Below, piece by piece: positions 10,607 to 21,100 of a DNA stretch of 64,000 bases; the first letter of the stretch is position 1, and every line of letters starts with the position of its first letter. The DNA is from Clusia tigrina (taxonomy: Eukaryota; Arthropoda; Insecta; Diptera; Clusiidae). The notes below the pieces were generated by a model that did not search any database, was not told the origin of the DNA, and was given only the letters and a program-made list of their open reading frames with translations. A program made the translations under genes and the position numbers. The stretch lies in NCBI GenBank assembly GCA_920105625.2, contig OV050032.1, positions 70,413,879 to 70,477,878 on the forward strand, written 5' to 3'.

Positions 10607-13600
10607 TTTATTGTTACAAAATTTCAAGATTTTATGACGCTCCAGTAAAAATTTACAAGCAATTGTGTGTTGCAAACTTTGATAGGTGTAGGACTTACCA
10701 TATAGAAGTTAGGGCCATTTGAAGTTTTATCTGTGTTTGATTTGGGACTCAATAGTAGCATAGCTTTGAGCGATAGCTGAAATTGACAAGAGGCTCGAGT
10801 ACTTTATTGTTACAAAATTTCAAGGTTCTATGATGCTCCAGTAAAAATTTACAAGTATTTGTATGTTGCAAACTTTGATAGGTGTAGGACGTACCAATAG
10901 AAGTTAGGGTCATTTGAAGTTTTATCAGTGTTTGATTTGGGACTGAAGGGTAGCATAGCTTTGAGCGATAGCTTAAATTGGCAAGAGGCTCGAGTACTTT
11001 ATTGTTACAAAATTTCAAGGTTTTATGACGCTCCAGTAAAAAGTTACAAGCATTTGTATGTTTCAAACTTTGATAGGTATAGGACGCACCGTATTGAATT
11101 TTGGGGCCATTTGAAGTTTTATCACTGTTTGATTTTGGAGTCAAGGGTAGCATAGCTATGAGCGATAGCTTAAATTGACAAGAGGCTCGAGTAATTATTA
11201 TTACAAAATTTCAAGGTTTTATGACGCTCCAGTAAAAAGTTACAAGCATTTGTATGTTGCAAACTTTGATAGATGTAGGACATACCGTATAGAAGTTAGG
11301 GCCATATGAAGTTTTATCAGTGTTTGATTTGGGACTCAAGGGTAGCATAGCTTTGAACGATAGCTTAAATTGACAAGAGGCTCGAGTACTTTATTGTTAC
11401 AAAATTTCAAGGTTTTATGACGCTCCAGTAAAAGGTTACAAGCATTTGTATGTTGCAAACTTTGATAGGTGTAGGACGTACCATATAGAAGTTAGGGCCA
11501 TTTGAAGTTTTATCAGTGTTTGATTTGGAACTCAAGGGTAGCAAAGCTTTAAGCGATAGCTTAAATTGAGAAGAGGTTGGAGTACTTTATTGATACAAAA
11601 TTTCAAGGTGTTATGACGCTCCAGTAAAAAGTTACAAGCATTTGTATGTTGCAAATTTTGATAGGTGTAGGACGTACCGTATAGAAGTAAGGCCATTTGA
11701 AGTTTTATCAGTGTTTGATTTGGGACTCAAGGGTAGCATAGCTTTGAGCGATAGCTTAAATTGACAAGCGGCTCGAGTACTTTATTGTTACAAAATTTCA
11801 GGTTTTATGACGCTCCAGTAAATAGTTACAAGCATTTGTATGTTTCAAACTTTGATAGATGTAGGACATACCGTATAGAAGTTAGGGCCATTTGAAGTGT
11901 TATGAGTGTTTGATTTGGAACTCAAGGGTAGCATAGCTTTGAGCGATAGCTTAAATTGACAAGAGGCTAGAGTACTTTATTGTTACAAAATTTCAAGGTC
12001 TTATGACGCTCCAGTAAAAAGTTACAAGCATTTGTATGTTGCAAAGTTTGATAGGTGTAGGACGTACCGTATAGAAGTTAGGGCCATTTGAAGTTTTATC
12101 AGTGTTTGATTTGGGACTCAAGGGTAGCATAGCTTTGAGCGATAGCTTAAATTGACAAAAGGCTCGAGTACTTTATTGTTACAAAATTTCAAGGTTCTAT
12201 GACGCTCCCGTAAAAAGTTACAAGCATTTGAATGTTGCAAATTTTGTTAGGTGTAGGACGTACCGTATAGAAGTTAGGGCCATTTAAAGTTTTATCAGTG
12301 TTTGATTTGGAACTCAAGGGTAGCATCGCTTTGAGCGATAGCTGAAATTGACAAGATGCTCGAGTACTTTATTGTTACAAAATTTCAAGGTTTTATGATG
12401 CTCCAGTAAAAAGTTACAAGCATTTGTATGTTGCAAATTTTGTTAGGTGTAGGACGTACCGTATAGAAGTTAGAGCCATTTAAAGTTTTATCAGTGTTTG
12501 ATTTGGGACTCAAGGGTAGCATAGTTTTGAGCGATAGCTTAAATTGACAAGAGGCTCGAGTACTTTATTGTTACAAAATTTCAAGGTTTTATGCCGCTCC
12601 AGTAAAAAGATACAAGCATTTGAATGTTGCAAACTTTGATAGGTGTAGGACGTACCGTATAGACGTTAGTGCCTCTTGAAGTTTTATCAGTGTTTGATTT
12701 GGGACTCAAGGGTAGCATAGCTTTGAACGATAGCTTAAATTGACAAGAGGCTCGAGAACTTTATTGTTACAAAATTTCAAGATTTTATGACGCTCCAGTA
12801 AAAATTTACAAGCAATTGTGTGTTGCAAACTTTGATAGGTGTAGGACTTACCATATAGAAGTTAGGGCCATTTGAAGTTTTATCTGTGTTTGATTTGGGA
12901 CTCAATAGTAGCATAGCTTTGAGCGATAGCTGAAATTGACAAGAGGCTCGAGTACTTTATTGTTACAAAATTTCAAGGTTCTATGATGCTCCAGTAAAAA
13001 TTTACAAGTATTTGTATGTTGCAAACTTTGATAGGTGTAGGACGTACCAATAGAAGTTAGGGTCATTTGAAGTTTTATCAGTGTTTGATTTGGGACTGAA
13101 GGGTAGCATAGCTTTGAGCGATAGCTTAAATTGGCAAGAGGCTCGAGTACTTTATTGTTACAAAATTTCAAGGTTTTATGACGCTCCAGTAAAAAGTTAC
13201 AAGCATTTGTATGTTTCAAACTTTGATAGGTATAGGACGCACCGTATTGAATTTTGGGGCCATTTGAAGTTTTATCACTGTTTGATTTTGGAGTCAAGGG
13301 TAGCATAGCTATGAGCGATAGCTTAAATTGACAAGAGGCTCGAGTAATTATTATTACAAAATTTCAAGGTTTTATGACGCTCCAGTAAAAAGTTACAAGC
13401 ATTTGTATGTTGCAAACTTTGATAGATGTAGGACATACCGTATAGAAGTTAGGGCCATATGAAGTTTTATCAGTGTTTGATTTGGGACTCAAGGGTAGCA
13501 TAGCTTTGAACGATAGCTTAAATTGACAAGAGGCTCGAGTACTTTATTGTTACAAAATTTCAAGGTTTTATGACGCTCCAGTAAAAGGTTACAAGCATTT

Positions 13601-14912
13601 GTATGTTGCAAACTTTGATAGGTGTAGGACGTACCATATAGAAGTTAGGGCCATTTGAAGTTTTATCAGTGTTTGATTTGGAACTCAAGGGTAGCAAAGC
13701 TTTAAGCGATAGCTTAAATTGAGAAGAGGTTGGAGTACTTTATTGATACAAAATTTCAAGGTGTTATGACGCTCCAGTAAAAAGTTACAAGCATTTGTAT
13801 GTTGCAAATTTTGATAGGTGTAGGACGTACCGTATAGAAGTAAGGCCATTTGAAGTTTTATCAGTGTTTGATTTGGGACTCAAGGGTAGCATAGCTTTGA
13901 GCGATAGCTTAAATTGACAAGCGGCTCGAGTACTTTATTGTTACTAATTTCAGGTTTTATGACGCTCCAGTAAATAGTTACAAGCATTTGTATGTTTCAA
14001 ACTTTGATAGATGTAGGACATACCGTATAGAAGTTAGGGCCATTTGAAGTGTTATGAGTGTTTGATTTGGAACTCAAGGGTAGCATAGCTTTGAGCGATA
14101 GCTTAAATTGACAAGAGGCTAGAGTACTTTATTGTTACAAAATTTCAAGGTCTTATGACGCTCCAGTAAAAAGTTACAAGCATTTGTATGTTGCAAAGTT
14201 TGATAGGTGTAGGACGTACCGTATAGAAGTTAGGGCCATTTGAAGTTTTATCAGTGTTTGATTTGGGACTCAAGGGTAGCATAGCTTTGAGCGATAGCTT
14301 AAATTGACAAAAGGCTCGAGTACTTTATTGTTACAAAATTTCAAGGTTCTATGACGCTCCCGTAAAAAGTTACAAGCATTTGAATGTTGCAAATTTTGTT
14401 AGGTGTAGGACGTACCGTATAGAAGTTAGGGCCATTTAAAGTTTTATCAGTGTTTGATTTGGAACTCAAGGGTAGCATCGCTTTGAGCGATAGCTGAAAT
14501 TGACAAGATGCTCGAGTACTTTATTGTTACAAAATTTCAAGGTTTTATGATGCTCCAGTAAAAAGTTACAAGCATTTGTATGTTGCAAATTTTGTTAGGT
14601 GTAGGACGTACCGTATAGAAGTTAGAGCCATTTAAAGTTTTATCAGTGTTTGATTTGGGACTCAAGGGTAGCATAGTTTTGAGCGATAGCTTAAATTGAC
14701 AAGAGGCTCGAGTACTTTATTGTTACAAAATTTCAAGGTTTTATGCCGCTCCAGTAAAAAGATACAAGCATTTGAATGTTGCAAACTTTGATAGGTGTAG
14801 GACGTACCGTATAGACGTTAGTGCCTCTTGAAGTTTTATCAGTGTTTGATTTGGGACTCAAGGGTAGCATAGCTTTGAACGATAGCTTAAATTGACAAGA
14901 GGCTCGAGAACT
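10607..14912 (+). repeat. Near-perfect 11-monomer HOR doublet, 2,153 bp each
   Basis: Copy 1 is about 10,607-12,759 and copy 2 about 12,760-14,912. Anchors 10735, 10930, 11127, 11322, 11518 and 11713 map to 12888, 13083, 13280, 13475, 13671 and 13866, all +2153. The only clear difference I see is in copy 2 near 13,944, where TTACTAATTTC replaces TTACAAAATTTC. Identity is therefore above 99.8% over 2.1 kb, making this the freshest-looking duplication in the window. Long frames on either strand here (10749-11153, 12902-13306 on minus; 10928-11155, 13081-13308 on plus) are the same satellite segment twice and do not start with ATG. Confidence 0.9.
12692..12887 (+). repeat. Hybrid monomer at the 2,153-bp duplication joint
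   Basis: The left part (CTTTGAACGATAGC ... CTCGAGAACT) matches the monomer at 14,844, which is followed there by TAATTGTTACAAAGTTTC. The right part (TTATTGTTAC ... CAAGATTTTATG, then AATTTACAAGCAATTGTGTG) matches the monomer at 10,539. The switch lies at about 12,755-12,765 and leaves no gap or inserted base, as expected from an in-register unequal crossover. Confidence 0.8.
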
Positions 14913-15040
14913 TAATTGTTACAAAGTTTCAAGGTTTTATGACGCTCCAGTAAAAAGTTAAAAGCACTTGTATGTTGCAAACTTTGATAGGTATAGGACG
15001 CACCGTATTGAAGTTTCGGGCCATTTGAAGTTTTATCACT

Positions 15041-15236
15041 TTTTGATTTTGGAGTCAAGGGTAGCATAGTTATGAGCGATAACTTAAATTGATAAGAAGC
15101 ACGAGTACTTTATTGTCACAAAATTTCAAGATTTTATGACGCTCCAGTAAAAAGTTACAAGCATTTGTATGTTGCAAAGTTTGATAGGTGTAGGACGTAC
15201 CGTATAGAAGTAAGGGCCATTTGAAGTTTTATCAGT
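15041..15236 (+). repeat. Representative B-class monomer
   Basis: B copies differ from A in a block that crosses the arbitrary phase boundary. It covers TATAGGACGCACC, GTATTGAAG and GGGGCC (one extra G, hence 197 bp) before the boundary, and TTTTGGAGTCAAG, TAGTTATGAGCGATAAC, GATAAGAAGCACGAG and TTGTCAC after it. CTCGAG is lost in B. I count about 50 full B copies, with anchors at 751, 1340, 1914, 2503, 3876, 4661, 5642, 6427, 15041, 15571, 19880, 20273, 23211, 23604, 24781, 25762, 26743, 27920, 29097, 30270, 30858, 32427, 33603, 34780, 35968, 36753, 37538, 39303, 40491, 41276, 42061, 43249, 44034, 45209, 46386, 48345, 50108, 51284, 51873, 52854, 53639, 53836, 55404, 56571, 56768, 59115, 60291, 60880, 61665 and 62058. 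Confidence 0.9.
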
Positions 15237-15373
15237 GTTTGATTTGGGACTCAACGGTAGCATACCTTTGAGCGATAGCTTAAATTGAAAAGAGGCTCGA
15301 GTACTTTATTGCGAATTTTGATAGGTGTAGGACGTACCGTATATAAGTTAGGGCCATTTAAAGTTTTATCAGT
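15237..15373 (+). repeat. Truncated 137-bp monomer (59-bp deletion)
   Basis: The anchor spacing 15237 to 15374 is 137 bp. The sequence runs GAGTACTTTATTG directly into CGAATTTTGATAGG at about 15,312, so the segment from TTACAAAATTTC through the CTCCAGTAAA core and TATGTTG is missing. It is the only copy I found that lacks the ATGACGCTCCAG core entirely. It is not repeated elsewhere. Confidence 0.9.
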
Positions 15374-18120
15374 GTTTGATTTGGGACTCAAGGGTAGCAT
15401 AGCTTTGAGCGATAGCTTAAATTAACAAGAGGCTCGAGAACTTAATTGTTACAAAGTTTCAAGGTTTTATGACGATCCAGTAAAAAGTTAAAAGCACTTG
15501 TATGTTGCAAACTTTGATAGGTATAGGACGCACCGTATTGAAGTTTGGGGCCATTTGAAGTTTTATCACTTTTTGATTTTGGAGTCAAGGGTAGCCTAGT
15601 TATGAGCGATAACTTAAATTGATAAGAAGCACGAGTACTTTATTGTCAAAAAATTTCAAGGTTTTATGACGCTCCAGTCAAAAGTTACAAGCATTTGTAT
15701 GTTGCAAAGTTTGATAGGTGTAGGACGTACCGTATATAAGTTAGGGCCATTTGACGTTTTATCAGTGTTTGATTTGGGACTCAAGGGTAGCATAGCTTTG
15801 GGCGATAGCTTAAATTGACAAGAGGCTCGAGTACTTTATTGTTACAAAATTTCAAGGTTTTATGACGCTCCAGTAAAAAGTTACAAGCATTTGAATGTTG
15901 CAAACTTTGATAAGTGTGGGACGTACCGTATAGAAGTTAGGACCATTTGAAGTTTTATCAGTGTTTGATTTGGGACTCAAGGGTAGCATAGCTTTGAGCG
16001 ATAGCTTAAATTGACAAGAGGCTCGAGTACTTTATTGCTACAAAATTTCAAGGTTTTACGACGCTCCAGTAAAAAGTTACAAGCATTTGTATGTTGCAAA
16101 CTTTGATAGGTGTAGGACGTACCATATAGAAGTTAGGGCCATTTGAAGTTTTATCAGTGTTTGATTTGGAACTCAAGGGTAGCAAAGCTTTAAGCGATAG
16201 CTTAAATTGAGAAGAGGCTGGAGTACATTATTGTTACAAAATTTCAAGGTTTTATGATGCTCCAGTAAATAGTTACAAGCATTTGTATGTTTCAAACTTT
16301 GATAGATGTAGGACATACCGTATAGAAGTTAGGGCCATTTGAAGTTTTATCAGTGTTTGATTTGGGACTCAAGGGTAGCATAGTTTTGAGCGATAGCTTA
16401 AATTGACAAGAGGCTAGAGTACTTTATTGTTACAAAATTTCAAGGTCTTATGACGCTCCAGTAAAAAGTTACAAGCATTTGTATGTTGCAAACTTTGATA
16501 GGTGTAGGACGTACCATATAGAAGTTAGTTCCATTTGAAGTTTTATCAGTGTTTGATTTGGGACTCAAGGGTAGCATAGCTTTGGGCGATAGCTTAAATT
16601 GACAAGAGGCTCGAGTACTTTATTGTTACAAAATTTCAAGGTTTTATGACGCTCCAGTAAAAAGTTACAAGCATTTGAATGTTGCAAACTTTGATAAGTG
16701 TGGGACGTACCGTATAGAAGTTAGGACCATTTGAAGTTTTATCAGTGTTTGATTTGGGACTTAAGGGTAGCAAAGCTTTAAGCGATAGCTTAAATTGACA
16801 AGAGGCTCGAGTACTTTATTGTTACAAAATTTCAAGGTTTTATGACGCTCCAGTAAAAAGTTACAAGCATTTGTATGTTGTAAACTTTGATAGGTGTAGG
16901 ACGTACCATATAGAAGTTAGGGCCATTTGAAGTTTTATCAGTGTTTGATTTGGAACTCAAGGGTAGCAAAGCTTTAAGCGATAGCTTAAATTGAGAAGAG
17001 GCTGGAGTACTTTATTGTTACAAAATTTCAAGGTGTTATGACGCTCCAGTAAAAAGTTACAAGCATTTGTATGTTGCAAATTTTGATAGGTGTAGGACGA
17101 ACCGTATAGAAGTAAGGCCATTTGAAGTTTTATCGGTGTTTGATTTGGGACTCAAGGGTAGCATAGCTTTCAGCGATAGCTTAAATTGACAAGAGGCTGG
17201 AGTACTTTATTGTTACAAAATTTCAAGGTTTTATGACGCTCCAGTAAATAGTTACAAGCATTTATATGTTTCAAACTTTGATAGATGTAGGACATACCGT
17301 ATAGAAGTTAGGGCCATTTGAAGTTTTATCAGTGTTTGATTTGGGACTCAAGGGTAGAATAGCTTTGAGCGATAGCTTAAATTGACAAGAGGCTAGAGTA
17401 CTTTATTGTTACAAAATTTCAAGGTCTTATGACGCTCCAGTAAAAAGTTACAAGCATTTGTATGTTGCAAACTTTGATAGGTGTAGGACGTACCATATAG
17501 AAGTTAGGGCCATTTGAAGTTTTATCAATGTTTGATTTGGGACTCAAGGGTAGCATAGCTTTGAGCGATAGCTTAAATTGACAAGAGGCTCGAGTACTTT
17601 ATTGTTACAAAATTTCAAGATTTTACGACACTCCAGTAAAAAGTTACAAGCATTTGAATGTTGCAAACTTTGATAGGTGTGGGACGTACCGTATAGAAGT
17701 TAGGACCATTTGAAGTTTTATCAGTGTTTGATTTGGGACTTAAAGGTAGCAAAGCTTTAAGCGATAGCTTAAATTGACAAGAGGCAGGAGAACTTTATTG
17801 TTACAAAATTTCAAGGTGCTATGACGCTCCAGTAAAAAGTTACAAGCATTTGTATGTTGCAAATTTTGATAGGTGTAGGACGTACCATATAGAAGTTAGG
17901 GTCATTTAAAGTTTTATCAGTGTTTGATTTGGGACTCAAGGGTAGCATAGCTTTGAGCGATAGCTTAAATTGACAAGAGGCAGGAGAACTTAATTGTTAC
18001 AAAGTTTCAAGGTTTTATGACGCTCCAGTAAAAAGTTACAAGCATTTGAATGTTGCAAACTTTGATAGGTGTGGGACGTACCGTATAGAAGTTAGGACCA
18101 TTTGAAGTTTTATCAGTGTT

Positions 18121-21100
18121 TGATGTGGGACTCAAGGGTAGCATAGCTTTGAGCGATAGCTTAAATTGACAAGAGGCTCGAGTACTTTATTGTTACAAAA
18201 TTTCAAGGTTTTATGACGCTCCAGTAAATAGTTACAAGCATTTGTATGTTTCAAACTTTGATAGATGTAGGACGTACCGAATAGAAGTAACGCCATTTGA
18301 AGTTTTATCAATGTTTGATTTGGGACTCAAGGGTAGCATAGCTTTGAGCGATAGCTTAAATTGACCAGAGGCTCGAGTACTTTATTGTTACAAAATTTCA
18401 AGGTTTTATGACGCTCCAGTAAATAGTTACAAGCAATTGTATGTCTCAAACTTTGATAGATGTAGGACATACCGTATAGAAGTTAGGGCCATTTGAAGTT
18501 TTATCAGTGTTTGATTTGGGACTCAAGGGCAGCATAGCTTTGAGCAATAGCTTAAATTGGCAAGAGGCTAGAGTACTTTATTGTTACAAAATTTCAAGGT
18601 CTTATGACGCTCCAGTAAAAAGTTACAAGCATTTGTATGTTGCAAACTTTGATAGGTGTAGGACGTACCATATAGAAGTTAGGGCCATTTGAAGTTTTAT
18701 CAGTGTTTGATTTGGGACTCAAGGGTAGCATAGCTTTGAGCGATAGCTTAAATTTACAAGAGGCTCGAGTACTTTATTGTTACAAAATTTCAAGGATTTA
18801 TGACGCTCCAGTAAAAAGTTACAAGCATTTGAATGTTGCAAACTTTGATAGGTGTGGGATGTACCTTATAGAAGTTAGGACCATTTGAAGTTTTATCAGT
18901 GTTTGATTTGGGACTTAAGGGTAGCAAAGCTTTAAGCGATAGCTTAAATTGACAAGAGGCTGGAGTACTTTATTGTTACAAAATTTCAAGCTGTTATGAC
19001 GCTCCAGTAAAAAGTTACAAGCATTTGTATGTTGCAAATTTTGATAGGTGTAGGACGTACCGTATAGAAGTTAGGGCCATTTAAAGTTTTATCAGTGTTT
19101 GATTTGGGACTCAAGGGTAGCATAGCTTTGAGCGATAGCTTAAATTGACAAGAGGCTCGAGAACTTAATTGTTACAAAATTTCAAGCTTTTATGTCGCTC
19201 CAGTATAAAGTTACAAGCATTTGTATGTTTCAAACTTTGATAGATGTATAACATACCGTATAGAAGTTACGGCCATTTGAAGTTTTATCAGTGTTTGATT
19301 TAGGACTCAAGGGTAGCATAGCTTTGAGCAATAGCTTAAATTGGCAAGAGGCTAGAGTACTTTATTGTTACAAAATTTCAAGGTCTTATGACGCTCCAGT
19401 TAAAAGTTACAAGCATTTGTATGTTGCAAACTTTGATAGGTGTAGGACGTACCATATAGAAGTTAGGGCCATTTGAAGTTTTATCAGTGTTTGATTTGGG
19501 ACTCAAGGGTAGCATAGCTTTGAGCGATAGCTAAATTGACAAGAGGCTCGAGTACTTTATTGTTACAAAATTTCAAGGTTTTATGACGCTCCAGTAAAAA
19601 GTTACAAGTATTTGAATGTTGCAAACTGTGATTGGTGTAGGACGTACCGTATAGAAGTTAGTGCCATTTGAAGTTTTATCAGTGTTTGATTTGGGACTCA
19701 AGGGTAGCATAGCTTTGAACGATAGCTTAAATTGACAAGAGGCTCGAGAACTTAATTGTTACAAAGTTTCAAGGTTTTATGACGCTCCAGTAAAAAGTTA
19801 AAAGCACTTGTATGTTGCAAACTTTGATAGGTATAGGACGCACCGTATTGAAGTTTGGGGCCATTTGAAGTTTTATTTTTTTTGATTTTGGAGTCAAGGG
19901 TAGCATAGTTATGAGCGATAACTTAAATTGATAAGAAGCACGAGTACTTTATTGTTACAAAATTTCAAGGTTTTATGCCGCTCCAGTATAAAGTTACAAG
20001 CATTTGTATGTTTCAAACTTTGATAGATGTATAACATACCGTATAGAAGTTAGGGCCATTTGAAGTTTTATCAGTGTTTGATTTGGGACTCAAGGGTAGC
20101 ATAGCTTTGAACGATAGCTTAAATTGACAAGAGGCTCGAGAACTTAATTGTTACAAAGTTTCAAGGTTTTATGACGCTCCAGTAAAAAGTTAAAAGCACT
20201 TGTATGTTGCAAACTTTGATAGGTATAGGACGCACCGTATTGAAGTTTGGGGCTATTTGAAGTTTTATAACTTTTTGATTTTGGAGTCAAGGGTAGCATA
20301 GTTATGAGCGATAACTTAAATTGATAAGAAGCACGAGTACTTTATTGTCACAAAATTTCAAGATTTTATGACGCTCCAGTAAAAAGTTACAAGCATTTGT
20401 ATGTTGCAAAGTTTGATAGGTGTAGGACGTACCGTATAGAAGTTAGGGCCATTTGAAGTTTTATCAGTGTTTGATTTGGGACTCAAGGGTAGCATAGCTT
20501 TGAGCGATAGCTTAAATTGACAAGAGGCTCGAGTACTTTATTGTTACAAAATTTCAAGGTTTTATGACGCTCCAGTAAAAAGTTACAAGCATTTGAATGT
20601 TGCAAAGTTTGATAGGTGTGGGACGTACCGTATAGAAGTTAGGACCATTTGAAGTTTTATCAGTGTTTGATTTGGGACTTAAGGGTAGCATAGCTTTGAG
20701 CGATAGCTTAAATTGACAAGAGGCTCGAGTACTTTATTGTTACAAAATTTCAAGGTTTTATGACGCTCCAGTAAAAAGTTACAAGCATTTGAATGTTGCA
20801 AAGTTTGATAGGTGTGGGACGTACCGTATAGAAGTTAGGGCCATTTGAAGTTTTATCAGTGTTTGATTTGGGACTCAAGGGTAGTATAGCTTTGAGCAGT
20901 AGCTTAAATTGGCAAGAGGCTAGAGTACTTTATTGTTACAAAATTTCAAGGTCTTATGACGCTCCAGTAAAAAGTTACAAGCATTTGTATGTTGCAAACT
21001 TTGATAGGTGTAGGACGTACCATATAGAAGTTAGGGCCATTTGAAGTTTTATCATTGTTTGATTTGGGACTCAAGGGTAGCATAGCTTTGAGCGATAGCT

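Larger units (their letters stand above)
14913..18120 (+). repeat. Short-unit HOR region (4-5 monomers) with a truncated monomer
   Basis: Two B monomers (15041 and 15571) flank a 137-bp truncated unit. Then a 784-bp (4-monomer) spacing links 15767 and 15963 to 16551 and 16747 (markers GCTTTGGGCGATAG and GATAAGTGTGGGACG). A 979-bp (5-monomer) spacing links 16355, 16551 and 16747 to 17334, 17530 and 17726 (markers GTAAATAGTTAC and GAGGCTAGAG). No B copy occurs between 15571 and 19880. Confidence 0.75.

Noticed and set aside
8987..13306. 105-134-codon minus-strand frames at 8987, 10749 and 12902
   Set aside because: They are internally repetitive because they read through two monomers, do not begin at ATG, and are copied with the HOR. 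They are satellite read-through, not genes.
9166..13308. 75-codon plus-strand frames at 9166, 10928 and 13081
   Set aside because: They start at GTG, and the three copies are one satellite segment duplicated by the 1,762- and 2,153-bp events.
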